The position numbers and the translations under genes were made by a program. Shown here one piece after another: positions 32,938 to 40,354 of a stretch of 50,754 nucleotides of DNA (positions are counted from its first letter, which is position 1; each line of letters starts with the position of its first letter). Origin of the DNA: Azoarcus sp. (GTDB lineage Bacteria; Pseudomonadota; Gammaproteobacteria; Burkholderiales; Rhodocyclaceae). The notes beneath the pieces are model-generated. The model did no database searches. It worked only from the letters and a program-made list of their open reading frames with translations, and was not told where the DNA came from. The stretch spans positions 1 through 50,754 of the forward strand of contig JAITLI010000007.1 in the NCBI GenBank assembly GCA_031277975.1, written 5' to 3'.

Positions 32938-34112
32938 AGCGTGTCTTCCAGCCGGTTGAGGGTTTCGGCCAAGCGGTCGACCTCGTCCAGCGTATGGGCC
33001 GCCGACAGCGAGATGCGCAGCCGCGCGCTGCCGGCGGGCACCGTGGGCGGACGGATCGCGGGCACCCACAGCCCCTCGTCCATCAGCGTGGCGGCAAGCG
33101 CCAAGGCGGCGGCGTTGTCGCCGACGATGAGAGGCTGGATCGGCGTGCGCGAGGGCAGGAGCCGCCAGCGTTTCTGTGCCAGGCCACTGGCGAGGCGGTC
33201 GATGAGCCTGGCGAGATGAGCGCGGCGCGCGTCGCCCGCGGCGATGAGATCGAGGCTGGCGAGTAGCGCGTGCGCCAGCGCCGGAGGCGAGCCGGTGGTA
33301 AAAATGTAGGTGCGCGTTTTTTGCATCAACCATTCGATGACCTCCTCCGCACCCGCAACGAAAGCGCCCGCGACCCCGGCGGCCTTGGACAGCGTGCCAA
33401 CCTGGATGAGCCGCCAGCTTTCGGCCTCGTTGCCGGGCAGTCCCGCCTCGGCGAGCGCGCCGCGTCCCCGCGGCCCAAGCACTCCGAAACCATGGGCATC
33501 ATCGATCAACAGCCAGGCATCGAAGCGTCTGGCGAGCGCCATCAGCTCGCGCAGGGGCGCGACGTCGCCATCCATGCTGAATACAGCGTCGCTCACGATG
33601 AGCTTCGTTGGCGCCTCGCTCGCGGCCAGCAGGCGTTCGAGCGCGGCGAGATCGAGATGCGGATAGCGGTGCGCCCCGGCGCGCGACAGTAGCATACCGT
33701 CGATGAGCGAAGCGTGATTCAGCCGGTCGGCGAAAATGGCGTCGCCGCGCCCGGCGAGCGCCGGGACGATACCGCAATTGGCCATGAACCCGGCGGGGAA
33801 GACAAGCGCCCGTTCGCGCCCGGTAAACGCCGCGAGCCGCTGTTCGAGATCGCGTTGCACGGTGTAATGGCCGGACACCAGATGGGACGCGCCCGCGCCC
33901 GCACCCCAACGCCGCGCCCCCTCGGCGAGCGCTTCGGCGAGCCTGGGTTCCCCGGCGAGACCGAGGTAATCATTGCTGCAAAAGGCGATACACGCCTTGC
34001 CGCCGATGAGGACGCGGGGCGAGCATGGTTGCTCGTTGTCGCGGCGGACGCGGCGCAGATGCGCGCGGTCGAGCGCGGCGAGCGCGGCGCGCAGATGGTC
34101 GAGACGATTCAT
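32934..34112 (-). CDS. bioF: 8-amino-7-oxononanoate synthase
   Basis: FCSNDYLGLAGEPRL; LIDDAHGFGVLGPRGRGALAE; GTLSKAAGVAGAFVAG. Confidence 0.95.
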   Translation of the reverse strand: MNRLDHLRAALAALDRAHLRRVRRDNEQPCSPRVLIGGKACIAFCSNDYLGLAGEPRLAEALAEGARRWGAGAGASHLVSGHYTVQRDLEQRLAAFTGRERALVFPAGFMANCGIVPALAGRGDAIFADRLNHASLIDGMLLSRAGAHRYPHLDLAALERLLAASEAPTKLIVSDAVFSMDGDVAPLRELMALARRFDAWLLIDDAHGFGVLGPRGRGALAEAGLPGNEAESWRLIQVGTLSKAAGVAGAFVAGAEEVIEWLMQKTRTYIFTTGSPPALAHALLASLDLIAAGDARRAHLARLIDRLASGLAQKRWRLLPSRTPIQPLIVGDNAAALALAATLMDEGLWVPAIRPPTVPAGSARLRISLSAAHTLDEVDRLAETLNRLEDTL

Positions 34113-34305
34113 GCCGCCGCCTTGCCGGGCGCAGCTCCGGCGGCGGGCGGACACCGCCCCCGCGACCGTGCGCGCCGCCGGTTTTTCCGCGATGTCCGCC
34201 GCGATGCGATGGCGATGTATTTCCCTTTTGTCAAAATATGTGATTTTCGACATGACCGGCCCGCGCCATTCTAACGGGTTGCCCAACCCCTTTCAACGAG
34301 CCGGC

Positions 34306-34361
34306 CGTCGCGTTCCGTCTGTTTATAAACCTGCCTGACAAACATTTCAGGGTGTTGAGCA
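34306..34361 (+). repeat. Copy 1 of a degenerate 56-bp dispersed repeat (core CTGACAAACATTTC)
   Basis: Aligns to 49774-49829 in the same orientation without gaps. Confidence 0.6.
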
Positions 34362-34414
34362 TAGGCGGGAAGTTTCAAGAAGTATCCGCGAATGCGACGT
34401 GATGTCTTTTGAAT

Positions 34415-34795
34415 AATTGTTCCTAAATAGGTAATTCCATAATGAGATAATGCAAAGGAGGAACCTGATGTTCCGTCATCAGTAGCCTACCGACACATGC
34501 AAAGCTGGTGACGACTTTGTGTGAAACTGTCTGGACAATGTACCTGCCCGAAAGGGTATGTCGAAACGTGAGAATCGGCAACATCTGCCAGCATCGATGC
34601 GGATGCGGGGCCAGGCTGGATGGTATGATCAACACATGTGAACTGCTGATAAACCCCGTTAATAACTTTCACAAGCCAAAGATGCTGACAGGCTTGAACC
34701 AAAAGGTAGGTGGTCGGTTGCCTCTTTTTATAGTGGAAGCACACGGACATTATGACCACCAGCGGAGAGGCGGGGTCTAACCCATCTCGTTATTC
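34415..34795 (+). other. Possible truncated group II intron 5' RNA region (domain I-like) ending near a presumptive IEP start
   Basis: Low-GC, non-coding, motif-rich sequence (CCGAAAGGGTATGTCGAAACGTGAGAATCGGCAACATCTGCCAG... GATGCTGACAGGCTTGAACCAAAAGGTAGGTGGTCGG) similar in style to bacterial group II intron 5' regions. Confidence 0.35.
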
Positions 34796-34848
34796 AAATG
34801 GAACACGGCAAGCCCGTATCTCTGCCCTCCGGGGCAGGCAGACCGATC

Positions 34849-35028
34849 GGAAGAACGCGACATTGTCAACAACCGTCCTTTCCTCACGACAGCAACATCA
34901 TCGGCGCGACCAGCCTCGCACAACTGGAGGAGAACATTGGCAGCATCGACGTGCGGCTGGGTGCGGCGGTATTGGACGAAATCGAAGCAGCACACAAGCG
35001 GGCGCCCGTATCCTTGCCCGTAGCGTAG
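34849..35028 (+). pseudogene. C-terminal remnant of an aldo/keto reductase, frameshifted
   Basis: VNNRPFLT in one frame then SNIIGATSLAQLEENIGSIDVRLGAAVLDEIEAAHKRAP in another; typical AKR C-terminus. Confidence 0.75.
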
Positions 35029-35041
35029 CGGCAAACGCCGA

Positions 35042-36355
35042 TCATCCCGCCGCGAGTTTGCGCGCCAGCTTCTCCGCCGCCGCCCGCCGCCCTTGCCGCG
35101 CCAGCGTCAGATAGTCCGCGCCCAGCGCCACCGCGCCCCGCAAGCCGGCATACGTCCGGTCGCCGATCATCCGGTCATGCACCGGATGCGAGACGGTGAG
35201 GAGCGGCACGCCCAGTTCCCGCGCGACTTCTGTTTCGAGCGAGCTGGCGAAGATCAAATCCGCGCCGCTGCCGCACAGGAGATCGGCGATTTCGCCGCCA
35301 TCGCCCGTCGCGTGAGCCGCGCCGCCGAAGTCCACCGGGAGCGCATCTTCTTCGCCGCAATCGGTGTAGATCGCCGTCCGGATGTCGACGGCGGCGAAGC
35401 GGGAAAGAAAGCCGCCAATCCTGAGCACGGTCTCGGAATCGCCGACGATGGCGGCGCGCTTGCCCGCACCTTCGTCGAAATAACGATTCGCGGCACCGAG
35501 CAGGAAGTATTCCGCCAGCACTTCTTCCCGTTCCAGGAAACGTTCCGCGCCCGTGGCGTCCAGATCAAGCCGCTCCACCAACGCTTGCGCGAACAAGCTG
35601 ACTTCTTCGATGCCCAACGGCGCGGCGTCGAAGATCAATTGCGGAGTACCGTATTTTTTTTCCAACCGGGCGGCGATCGTTTCTCCCCAACGGGAAAAGA
35701 CCAGATTGAGAGCGGCATCCGACAATGTGCGCAGGGCGGCATGCCCGCCCGGACCGAAAAAGCTGTTGACCCGCAAACCAATGGCTTCGAGGATGCGGCG
35801 CAATTCTTCCAGATCGCCCTTGTAGTAAGGATCGCCGCCGGGGAAAAGGCCGAACAAATTCACCAGCGGGCGCTCGCCGCCTTTCTCCCGCAACCCGCGC
35901 ACCGTTTCCAGTTCCGGCAAAGCGTCGATCAGGTCGAGGAAAACGCGCGTGTAGCCGCGATGGATGTCGCCATGAAAACCAGCAATGTTGCTGCCGATGA
36001 CCTGCAAGCCTTGTTCAGCGGCCTCGCGCGCCATGCCGATGAGATCGTCCCCCACCATGGCGCACTCGCAGCTACCCACCACCACGTACAGACGGCCGTC
36101 CATCACCTTGACAGTGTTCTTGATCTGCTCGCGCAGGCGCGACCCACCGCCGAAAATCACCTGCTTGTCGATGATGTTGGAGGATGGCACGGTCTGGGCG
36201 ACGGTGTATCCACCCCTGTCCCGGTACGCCAGCGCATGTTGCATGGCGCAGCCCGCATTGGCCTGCACGATGGGAACGACGCCCTCGATGGCTTCCAGCG
36301 TCGCCAGCGCGCCGTGTAGCGCGCAGCCCGCGCGCGGATTCCTGATATTGCCCAT
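35042..36355 (-). CDS. Nitrogenase component 1-like subunit (NifK-like, retains three N-terminal Cys)
   Basis: NPRAGCALHGALATLEAIEGVVPIVQANAGCAMQ...GRLYVVVGSCECAMVGDDLIGM aligns with the NifK cluster-binding region; ATG at 36355 one base after the upstream stop. Confidence 0.85.
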   Translation of the reverse strand: MGNIRNPRAGCALHGALATLEAIEGVVPIVQANAGCAMQHALAYRDRGGYTVAQTVPSSNIIDKQVIFGGGSRLREQIKNTVKVMDGRLYVVVGSCECAMVGDDLIGMAREAAEQGLQVIGSNIAGFHGDIHRGYTRVFLDLIDALPELETVRGLREKGGERPLVNLFGLFPGGDPYYKGDLEELRRILEAIGLRVNSFFGPGGHAALRTLSDAALNLVFSRWGETIAARLEKKYGTPQLIFDAAPLGIEEVSLFAQALVERLDLDATGAERFLEREEVLAEYFLLGAANRYFDEGAGKRAAIVGDSETVLRIGGFLSRFAAVDIRTAIYTDCGEEDALPVDFGGAAHATGDGGEIADLLCGSGADLIFASSLETEVARELGVPLLTVSHPVHDRMIGDRTYAGLRGAVALGADYLTLARQGRRAAAEKLARKLAAG

Positions 36356-36356
36356 T

Positions 36357-37742
36357 TCAGCGCACTTCCCGCTTGACGTGCCAAGCACCGTTTTTTTTCA
36401 GCCAATTCTCGCTGTACACCTCCCGCACCCGCTCGCGAAAACCGGGCACTGGTCTGCTCAGCGCTCCGGCAAAGGCGCGAATGCCCTCGAATCCGTAATA
36501 GAGCGCGTCGTGTAACGAAACCGGCCTTGCCCCGAAACGGGCGGCGAATGCGACCTGCTCCGGGCCGACGTAATAATCGGCCCCCGTTCTGGCGAGCACG
36601 TTGGCAACCTCGAAAGGCTGCCCCACCGCCACCAGAGCGGGAATTTCGCCCGCCGCCTCCAGGCGGGCGAGATGGGCGCGGTTGTTCAGATCCACGCTAC
36701 CCAGAGCCACCCCCGCCACTTCGCCGCCCAGATCGCGCACCAAGGCGCCGAAGCCCTCGACCTGCGCCACATCGACTTGCAGGAACACGCGCTTGCCCGC
36801 CAGGGGCCGGGCGGCAAGCACGTCCCGCAAGGCATCTTCCTGTTGGCGCGCATAGATGTCCGCCGCGTCCGCGGCGTCAAAGATCCCGCCGAGTCCGGCG
36901 ATGAACCGGCGCGTCGCCTCCAGCCCGATGGGCGCGGGCAATTGCGGATACGGCACGTCGAAGGCCGCTTCTAGGCCAAGCCCGAAATATTCGCTTTCAT
37001 CGCGGTTGAGCGATACCGTGGCGCGCGCCCGCCCAGCCTTGCGAATGTGCGCCGGCGAGGAAAATCGCGGCAGGAAATTCCACGCGACGCCAAGCGCTTC
37101 GAGCATCGCGGCGACGGCGGCGAGGTTGCGCGCGTTCTCATTGACCGCCAGCAGATTGAGGAAATCGCCGCGCTCTTTGCCGCCGCCCGGCTCTTCCGCC
37201 AGCCGCAACAAGGCATGAAAGGCGATATCGCAGCCGGTCAGCGGCGACTTCGAGCGGAAGCCGTCCGTGTTCACATGCAGGATCGGGACGGATGTTTCAT
37301 CCGACAATTCCTGCAATACGGCGCTGACATCGTCGTTGTTGATCGCCACCACCGGCGTGCCGACGACGAAAACCGCCGCCGCGCCTTCGCCGATGGCGCG
37401 CAGGATCGTTTCGCGCAGGGGCGCTTCGCCGCCGAGGATGGAATCGCGTTCGCTCAGGTTGACCGAATACCAGCGCGCGCCGTGCGCTTCGGCGAGGGCG
37501 ATGGACGCCGCCGCGCAGCCCGCCGCGCCGTGGACTACGATGGCCGTGTCGCGGATGCCGCGCAGCACGGCAAAAGCCGAAAGAATGTCGTCACGGGCCG
37601 CCTGGGTGAAAGTGCGCACACGCTGCGGAATTTCCTCTCCGGCGGTATCGCCGATCAATGATGACAACGTGCCATGGTAATGGCTGATCGTGCCGCTGCG
37701 TTTTTCGCGGGTCGGCGCGCTTTTTCCTTCATGAAATGCCAT
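36357..37742 (-). CDS. Nitrogenase component 1-like subunit (NifD-like, degenerate ligands)
   Basis: IVVHGAAGCAAASIAL...SERDSILGGEAPLRETI...VVGTPVVAINNDDVSAVL parallels NifD; TAATG overlap with the NifH-like gene. Confidence 0.82.
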   Translation of the reverse strand: MAFHEGKSAPTREKRSGTISHYHGTLSSLIGDTAGEEIPQRVRTFTQAARDDILSAFAVLRGIRDTAIVVHGAAGCAAASIALAEAHGARWYSVNLSERDSILGGEAPLRETILRAIGEGAAAVFVVGTPVVAINNDDVSAVLQELSDETSVPILHVNTDGFRSKSPLTGCDIAFHALLRLAEEPGGGKERGDFLNLLAVNENARNLAAVAAMLEALGVAWNFLPRFSSPAHIRKAGRARATVSLNRDESEYFGLGLEAAFDVPYPQLPAPIGLEATRRFIAGLGGIFDAADAADIYARQQEDALRDVLAARPLAGKRVFLQVDVAQVEGFGALVRDLGGEVAGVALGSVDLNNRAHLARLEAAGEIPALVAVGQPFEVANVLARTGADYYVGPEQVAFAARFGARPVSLHDALYYGFEGIRAFAGALSRPVPGFRERVREVYSENWLKKNGAWHVKREVR

Positions 37743-38689
37743 TACGCCGCAGCCCTTTCCGCACCGTTTTCCAGATTGAATACCCGGTCGCCCCAGTCGC
37801 GCGCCCAGTCGCGCAGGTCGCCGACCCCGAGCGGTTGCGGGATCACGAGTTTGTCGTTCTCGGCGATGTGTCTGGCCAGTTCGCGGTAGATGCCGGCGTG
37901 TTCGCTGCCCGGATTGGCCTCGATCACGGTCTTGCCGTAAAGCTCGCTCTGCGACACCACCAGCGCGCGCGGCACATAGCCCGCCACGGGGACGCCGGTA
38001 CGGGCGGCGAAATCGTCGATGATGGCATTGGAGTAAGCGGCGGAAAGCCCGTTGCCGATGATGCCGCCCAGCCTGGCCCCGCCGGTCGGCGCGTATTTAT
38101 TCACCGCCTTGAAAAGATTGTTGGCGGCGTAGATGGCCATGAAATCCGACGACGTCACCACATAAGCCCGGTCGGTGATGCCATCGCGAATCGGCACGGC
38201 GAAGCCGCCGCAGACCACGTCGCCGAGTACGTCATAGAGGACGTAATCCGGTTTGAATTCTTCGAAAAGCTTCAACTCTTGCAACAGCGTCACCGCTGCG
38301 TTGATGCCCCGTCCGGCACAGCCGACGCCGGGCACCGGGCCGCCGGACTCGATGCACAGGATGCCCTTGAAGCCGGTGGCGGAAATATCGGCAAGATGCA
38401 CCTTGTTGCCGCCGCGCACGCTGTCCAGGACGGTGGGCAGGTAGTGATTGCCGCGCAGGGTATTGGTGGAATCGCTTTTCGGGTCGCAGCCGATCTGTAT
38501 GACCTTGTAGCCCGCTTCGGCCAGCGCCGCGCTGATATTGGAGGTCGTCGTGGACTTGCCGATCCCGCCCTTGCCGTAAATGGCGATGTGCCTGCCAGCG
38601 CTCTGGCTCTTGGGCGCCGCCGCGGGCTTTCCGTTTCCGGCGCCGCCGCGGCCATGGAATGAAACACGGTTGCTTTCGACTTCGCTCAT
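37742..38689 (-). CDS. NifH/BchL-like nitrogenase-type iron protein (ATPase)
   Basis: HIAIYGKGGIGKSTTTSNISAALAEAGYKVIQIGCDPKSDST; [4Fe-4S] Cys in GVGCAGRGI and GDVVCGGFAVPIR. Confidence 0.92.
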   Translation of the reverse strand: MSEVESNRVSFHGRGGAGNGKPAAAPKSQSAGRHIAIYGKGGIGKSTTTSNISAALAEAGYKVIQIGCDPKSDSTNTLRGNHYLPTVLDSVRGGNKVHLADISATGFKGILCIESGGPVPGVGCAGRGINAAVTLLQELKLFEEFKPDYVLYDVLGDVVCGGFAVPIRDGITDRAYVVTSSDFMAIYAANNLFKAVNKYAPTGGARLGGIIGNGLSAAYSNAIIDDFAARTGVPVAGYVPRALVVSQSELYGKTVIEANPGSEHAGIYRELARHIAENDKLVIPQPLGVGDLRDWARDWGDRVFNLENGAERAAA

Positions 38690-38756
38690 GCCAATCTCGC
38701 TATATAAAACCCGTCATTGAAGTTGATCGTGGTATTTCTTTGCCGTGCTTCGCCGT

Positions 38757-38912
38757 CTATTTTCCGATTTTGAAAATACCGCTTGCCCGCGGCGCTGTGG
38801 AAGTCTCTTTTGGCTCGCATCCGGTGAGGATAACCGACAATAGAGACAAAACGGCCATTGCAGCGACCGCCGCGTTTCGCATTGCCGGCGCGGAGATCAC
38901 TGCTCCATTCAT
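38757..38912 (-). CDS. Small predicted lipoprotein (51 aa), not in the supplied ORF track
   Basis: MNGAVISAPAMRNAAVAAMAVLSLLSVILTGCEPKETSTAPRASGIFKIGK; lipobox LTGC; GGAGAG upstream of the ATG. Confidence 0.6.
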   Translation of the reverse strand: MNGAVISAPAMRNAAVAAMAVLSLLSVILTGCEPKETSTAPRASGIFKIGK

Positions 38913-38925
38913 GAAAACTCTCCAT

Positions 38926-40161
38926 TCAGGCGGCCTTCAGTTCGGTATAGATATGCCGCTCCCACGGCAGCAAATCCCCGTCGGCGTTGAAAAGATAATC
39001 AAAAATCGTCTCTTCGCCATTGGTGCAGCGGTAAAAGTCCTCGTGGCTGAAACCATTCTTGCGAAGCAGCGCATAAGTCTTCAGCACCAGGTCGTGATAC
39101 CACTCGGACGTCGGCGCGCGATGGCCTTCCAGTGCGGAGCCCGGGTTCGGATTCCATTGCAGCGGAATGGCGACGACGCCCGACTCGATCAGGAATTGAA
39201 TGCCTTCCAGCGTCGCCGCTTTCGGCTCGATGCCGGAGACGAAATAGGAGCGCACGTAGCCTTTACCGAAGACTTCCACTTCATGCAACAGCGTATCGAC
39301 CCAGTTCTTGTGGCCGCCACAGATCGCATCCTTGCCAGGGCAGATGGACTTGAAAATATTGGCGTCCCAGATTTCCATGTTGGTGGCGATGCATTCGTAG
39401 CCCGCTTCTTTGTACTTGTCGATGACTTCCAGATCAAGCGGCGCGCCGATGCAGGCGGTACCGTTGAAATTATCCCGTCCGGTGATTTCCTGTATGGTTT
39501 CGGCCACGTCGATGTAATAATCCACCTCGCGCCGCTCGGGAATGAAACCACCCGTCACCGTGAGGCGGCGATAGCCTTCCTCATAAGCAGCCTTGGTGGT
39601 CTCCGCGATCTGGCGCGGCGTCTTGATGCCCAGACCTTCGAGATCGGCAAAAGCGGCCTTGGTGGCGTTGATGTTGCAGAACAGGCAATCCAGCCCTTTT
39701 TCCTGCAAGGAACACTCGTTGCTGTAGGTGATGGTGATCTTGCTGCGCCCCACGTACTGCGCGATCCGGGACATGGCGAGACCGTCGGAAGTCTGCCGGT
39801 CATACCACTTCGGCTTGCGCTGGAAATGCACTTCGAACAGGCGGTTCTCGCCATCATTGAGAAAATAGCGTCCACCCTCGCCGGTGATGGTGAAATGCGA
39901 GCGTGGATCATAAACAACGCCAAAACTGTACCCACTCGGGTCGCGGAAGGATTGCGGCAACTTGGTCACTGTGTGCACGTTGTGGTTCATGTTGAAGCAG
40001 CCATGCACCTGCTCCAGATATTCACCGTAATCCAGCGTCCGAAGAACGGTCTTGTCGATGGCGATGCCATCATTGAACAAGCGCTCCGACAAATCGATAT
40101 TACTGAAAAGATTTTCCCGTGTCAGTGGCCTGGGGATAAAGCCTTCGGAAACCGCATTCAT
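38926..40161 (-). CDS. Radical SAM protein with atypical CX8CX2C motif, nitrogenase-like cluster
   Basis: ITITYSNECSLQEKGLDCLFCNINATKAAF; RRLTVTGGFIPERREVDYYIDVAETI; RBS AGAGGAG before ATG. Confidence 0.8.
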   Translation of the reverse strand: MNAVSEGFIPRPLTRENLFSNIDLSERLFNDGIAIDKTVLRTLDYGEYLEQVHGCFNMNHNVHTVTKLPQSFRDPSGYSFGVVYDPRSHFTITGEGGRYFLNDGENRLFEVHFQRKPKWYDRQTSDGLAMSRIAQYVGRSKITITYSNECSLQEKGLDCLFCNINATKAAFADLEGLGIKTPRQIAETTKAAYEEGYRRLTVTGGFIPERREVDYYIDVAETIQEITGRDNFNGTACIGAPLDLEVIDKYKEAGYECIATNMEIWDANIFKSICPGKDAICGGHKNWVDTLLHEVEVFGKGYVRSYFVSGIEPKAATLEGIQFLIESGVVAIPLQWNPNPGSALEGHRAPTSEWYHDLVLKTYALLRKNGFSHEDFYRCTNGEETIFDYLFNADGDLLPWERHIYTELKAA

Positions 40162-40238
40162 ATTCGACTCCTCTCATGAAAGATGGCGACAGCCACAGCC
40201 GGAAGACTGCCGGACGCCTGGTTTGAGGGCGATATTCC

Positions 40239-40255
40239 AGCAAGCCACGTGCCAG
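40239..40255 (-). promoter_or_regulatory. Sigma-54 (RpoN) -24/-12 promoter for the nitrogenase-like cluster
   Basis: Minus strand CTGGCACGTGGCTTGCT matches YTGGCACG-N4-TTGCW, about 80 bp upstream of the radical SAM ATG. Confidence 0.82.
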
Positions 40256-40317
40256 AGCGAATATTTACTTCAAAAACATGGGTTTCCCGCTTTCATGGCA
40301 TCACGATGCTGTTTTTG

Positions 40318-40354
40318 GAACAAATTCATTGTTGCGAAAGCAGCAGAATTGTTC
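40318..40354 (-). promoter_or_regulatory. Candidate enhancer-binding-protein site (imperfect inverted repeat)
   Basis: Plus strand GAACAAATTC-N18-GAATTGTTC, about 90-125 bp upstream of the predicted sigma-54 start site. Confidence 0.35.

Noticed and set aside
35042-38689. Genuine nitrogenase (nifHDK)
   Set aside because: Canonical FeMo-co Cys/His and most NifD P-cluster Cys are missing, and no nifENB/V/A genes are present in the window.
35042-38689. Dark-operative protochlorophyllide or chlorophyllide reductase (BchLNB/XYZ)
   Set aside because: No bch/crt/puf neighbours; Cys pattern and radical SAM/lipoprotein partners do not match; would still need a tree to exclude fully.
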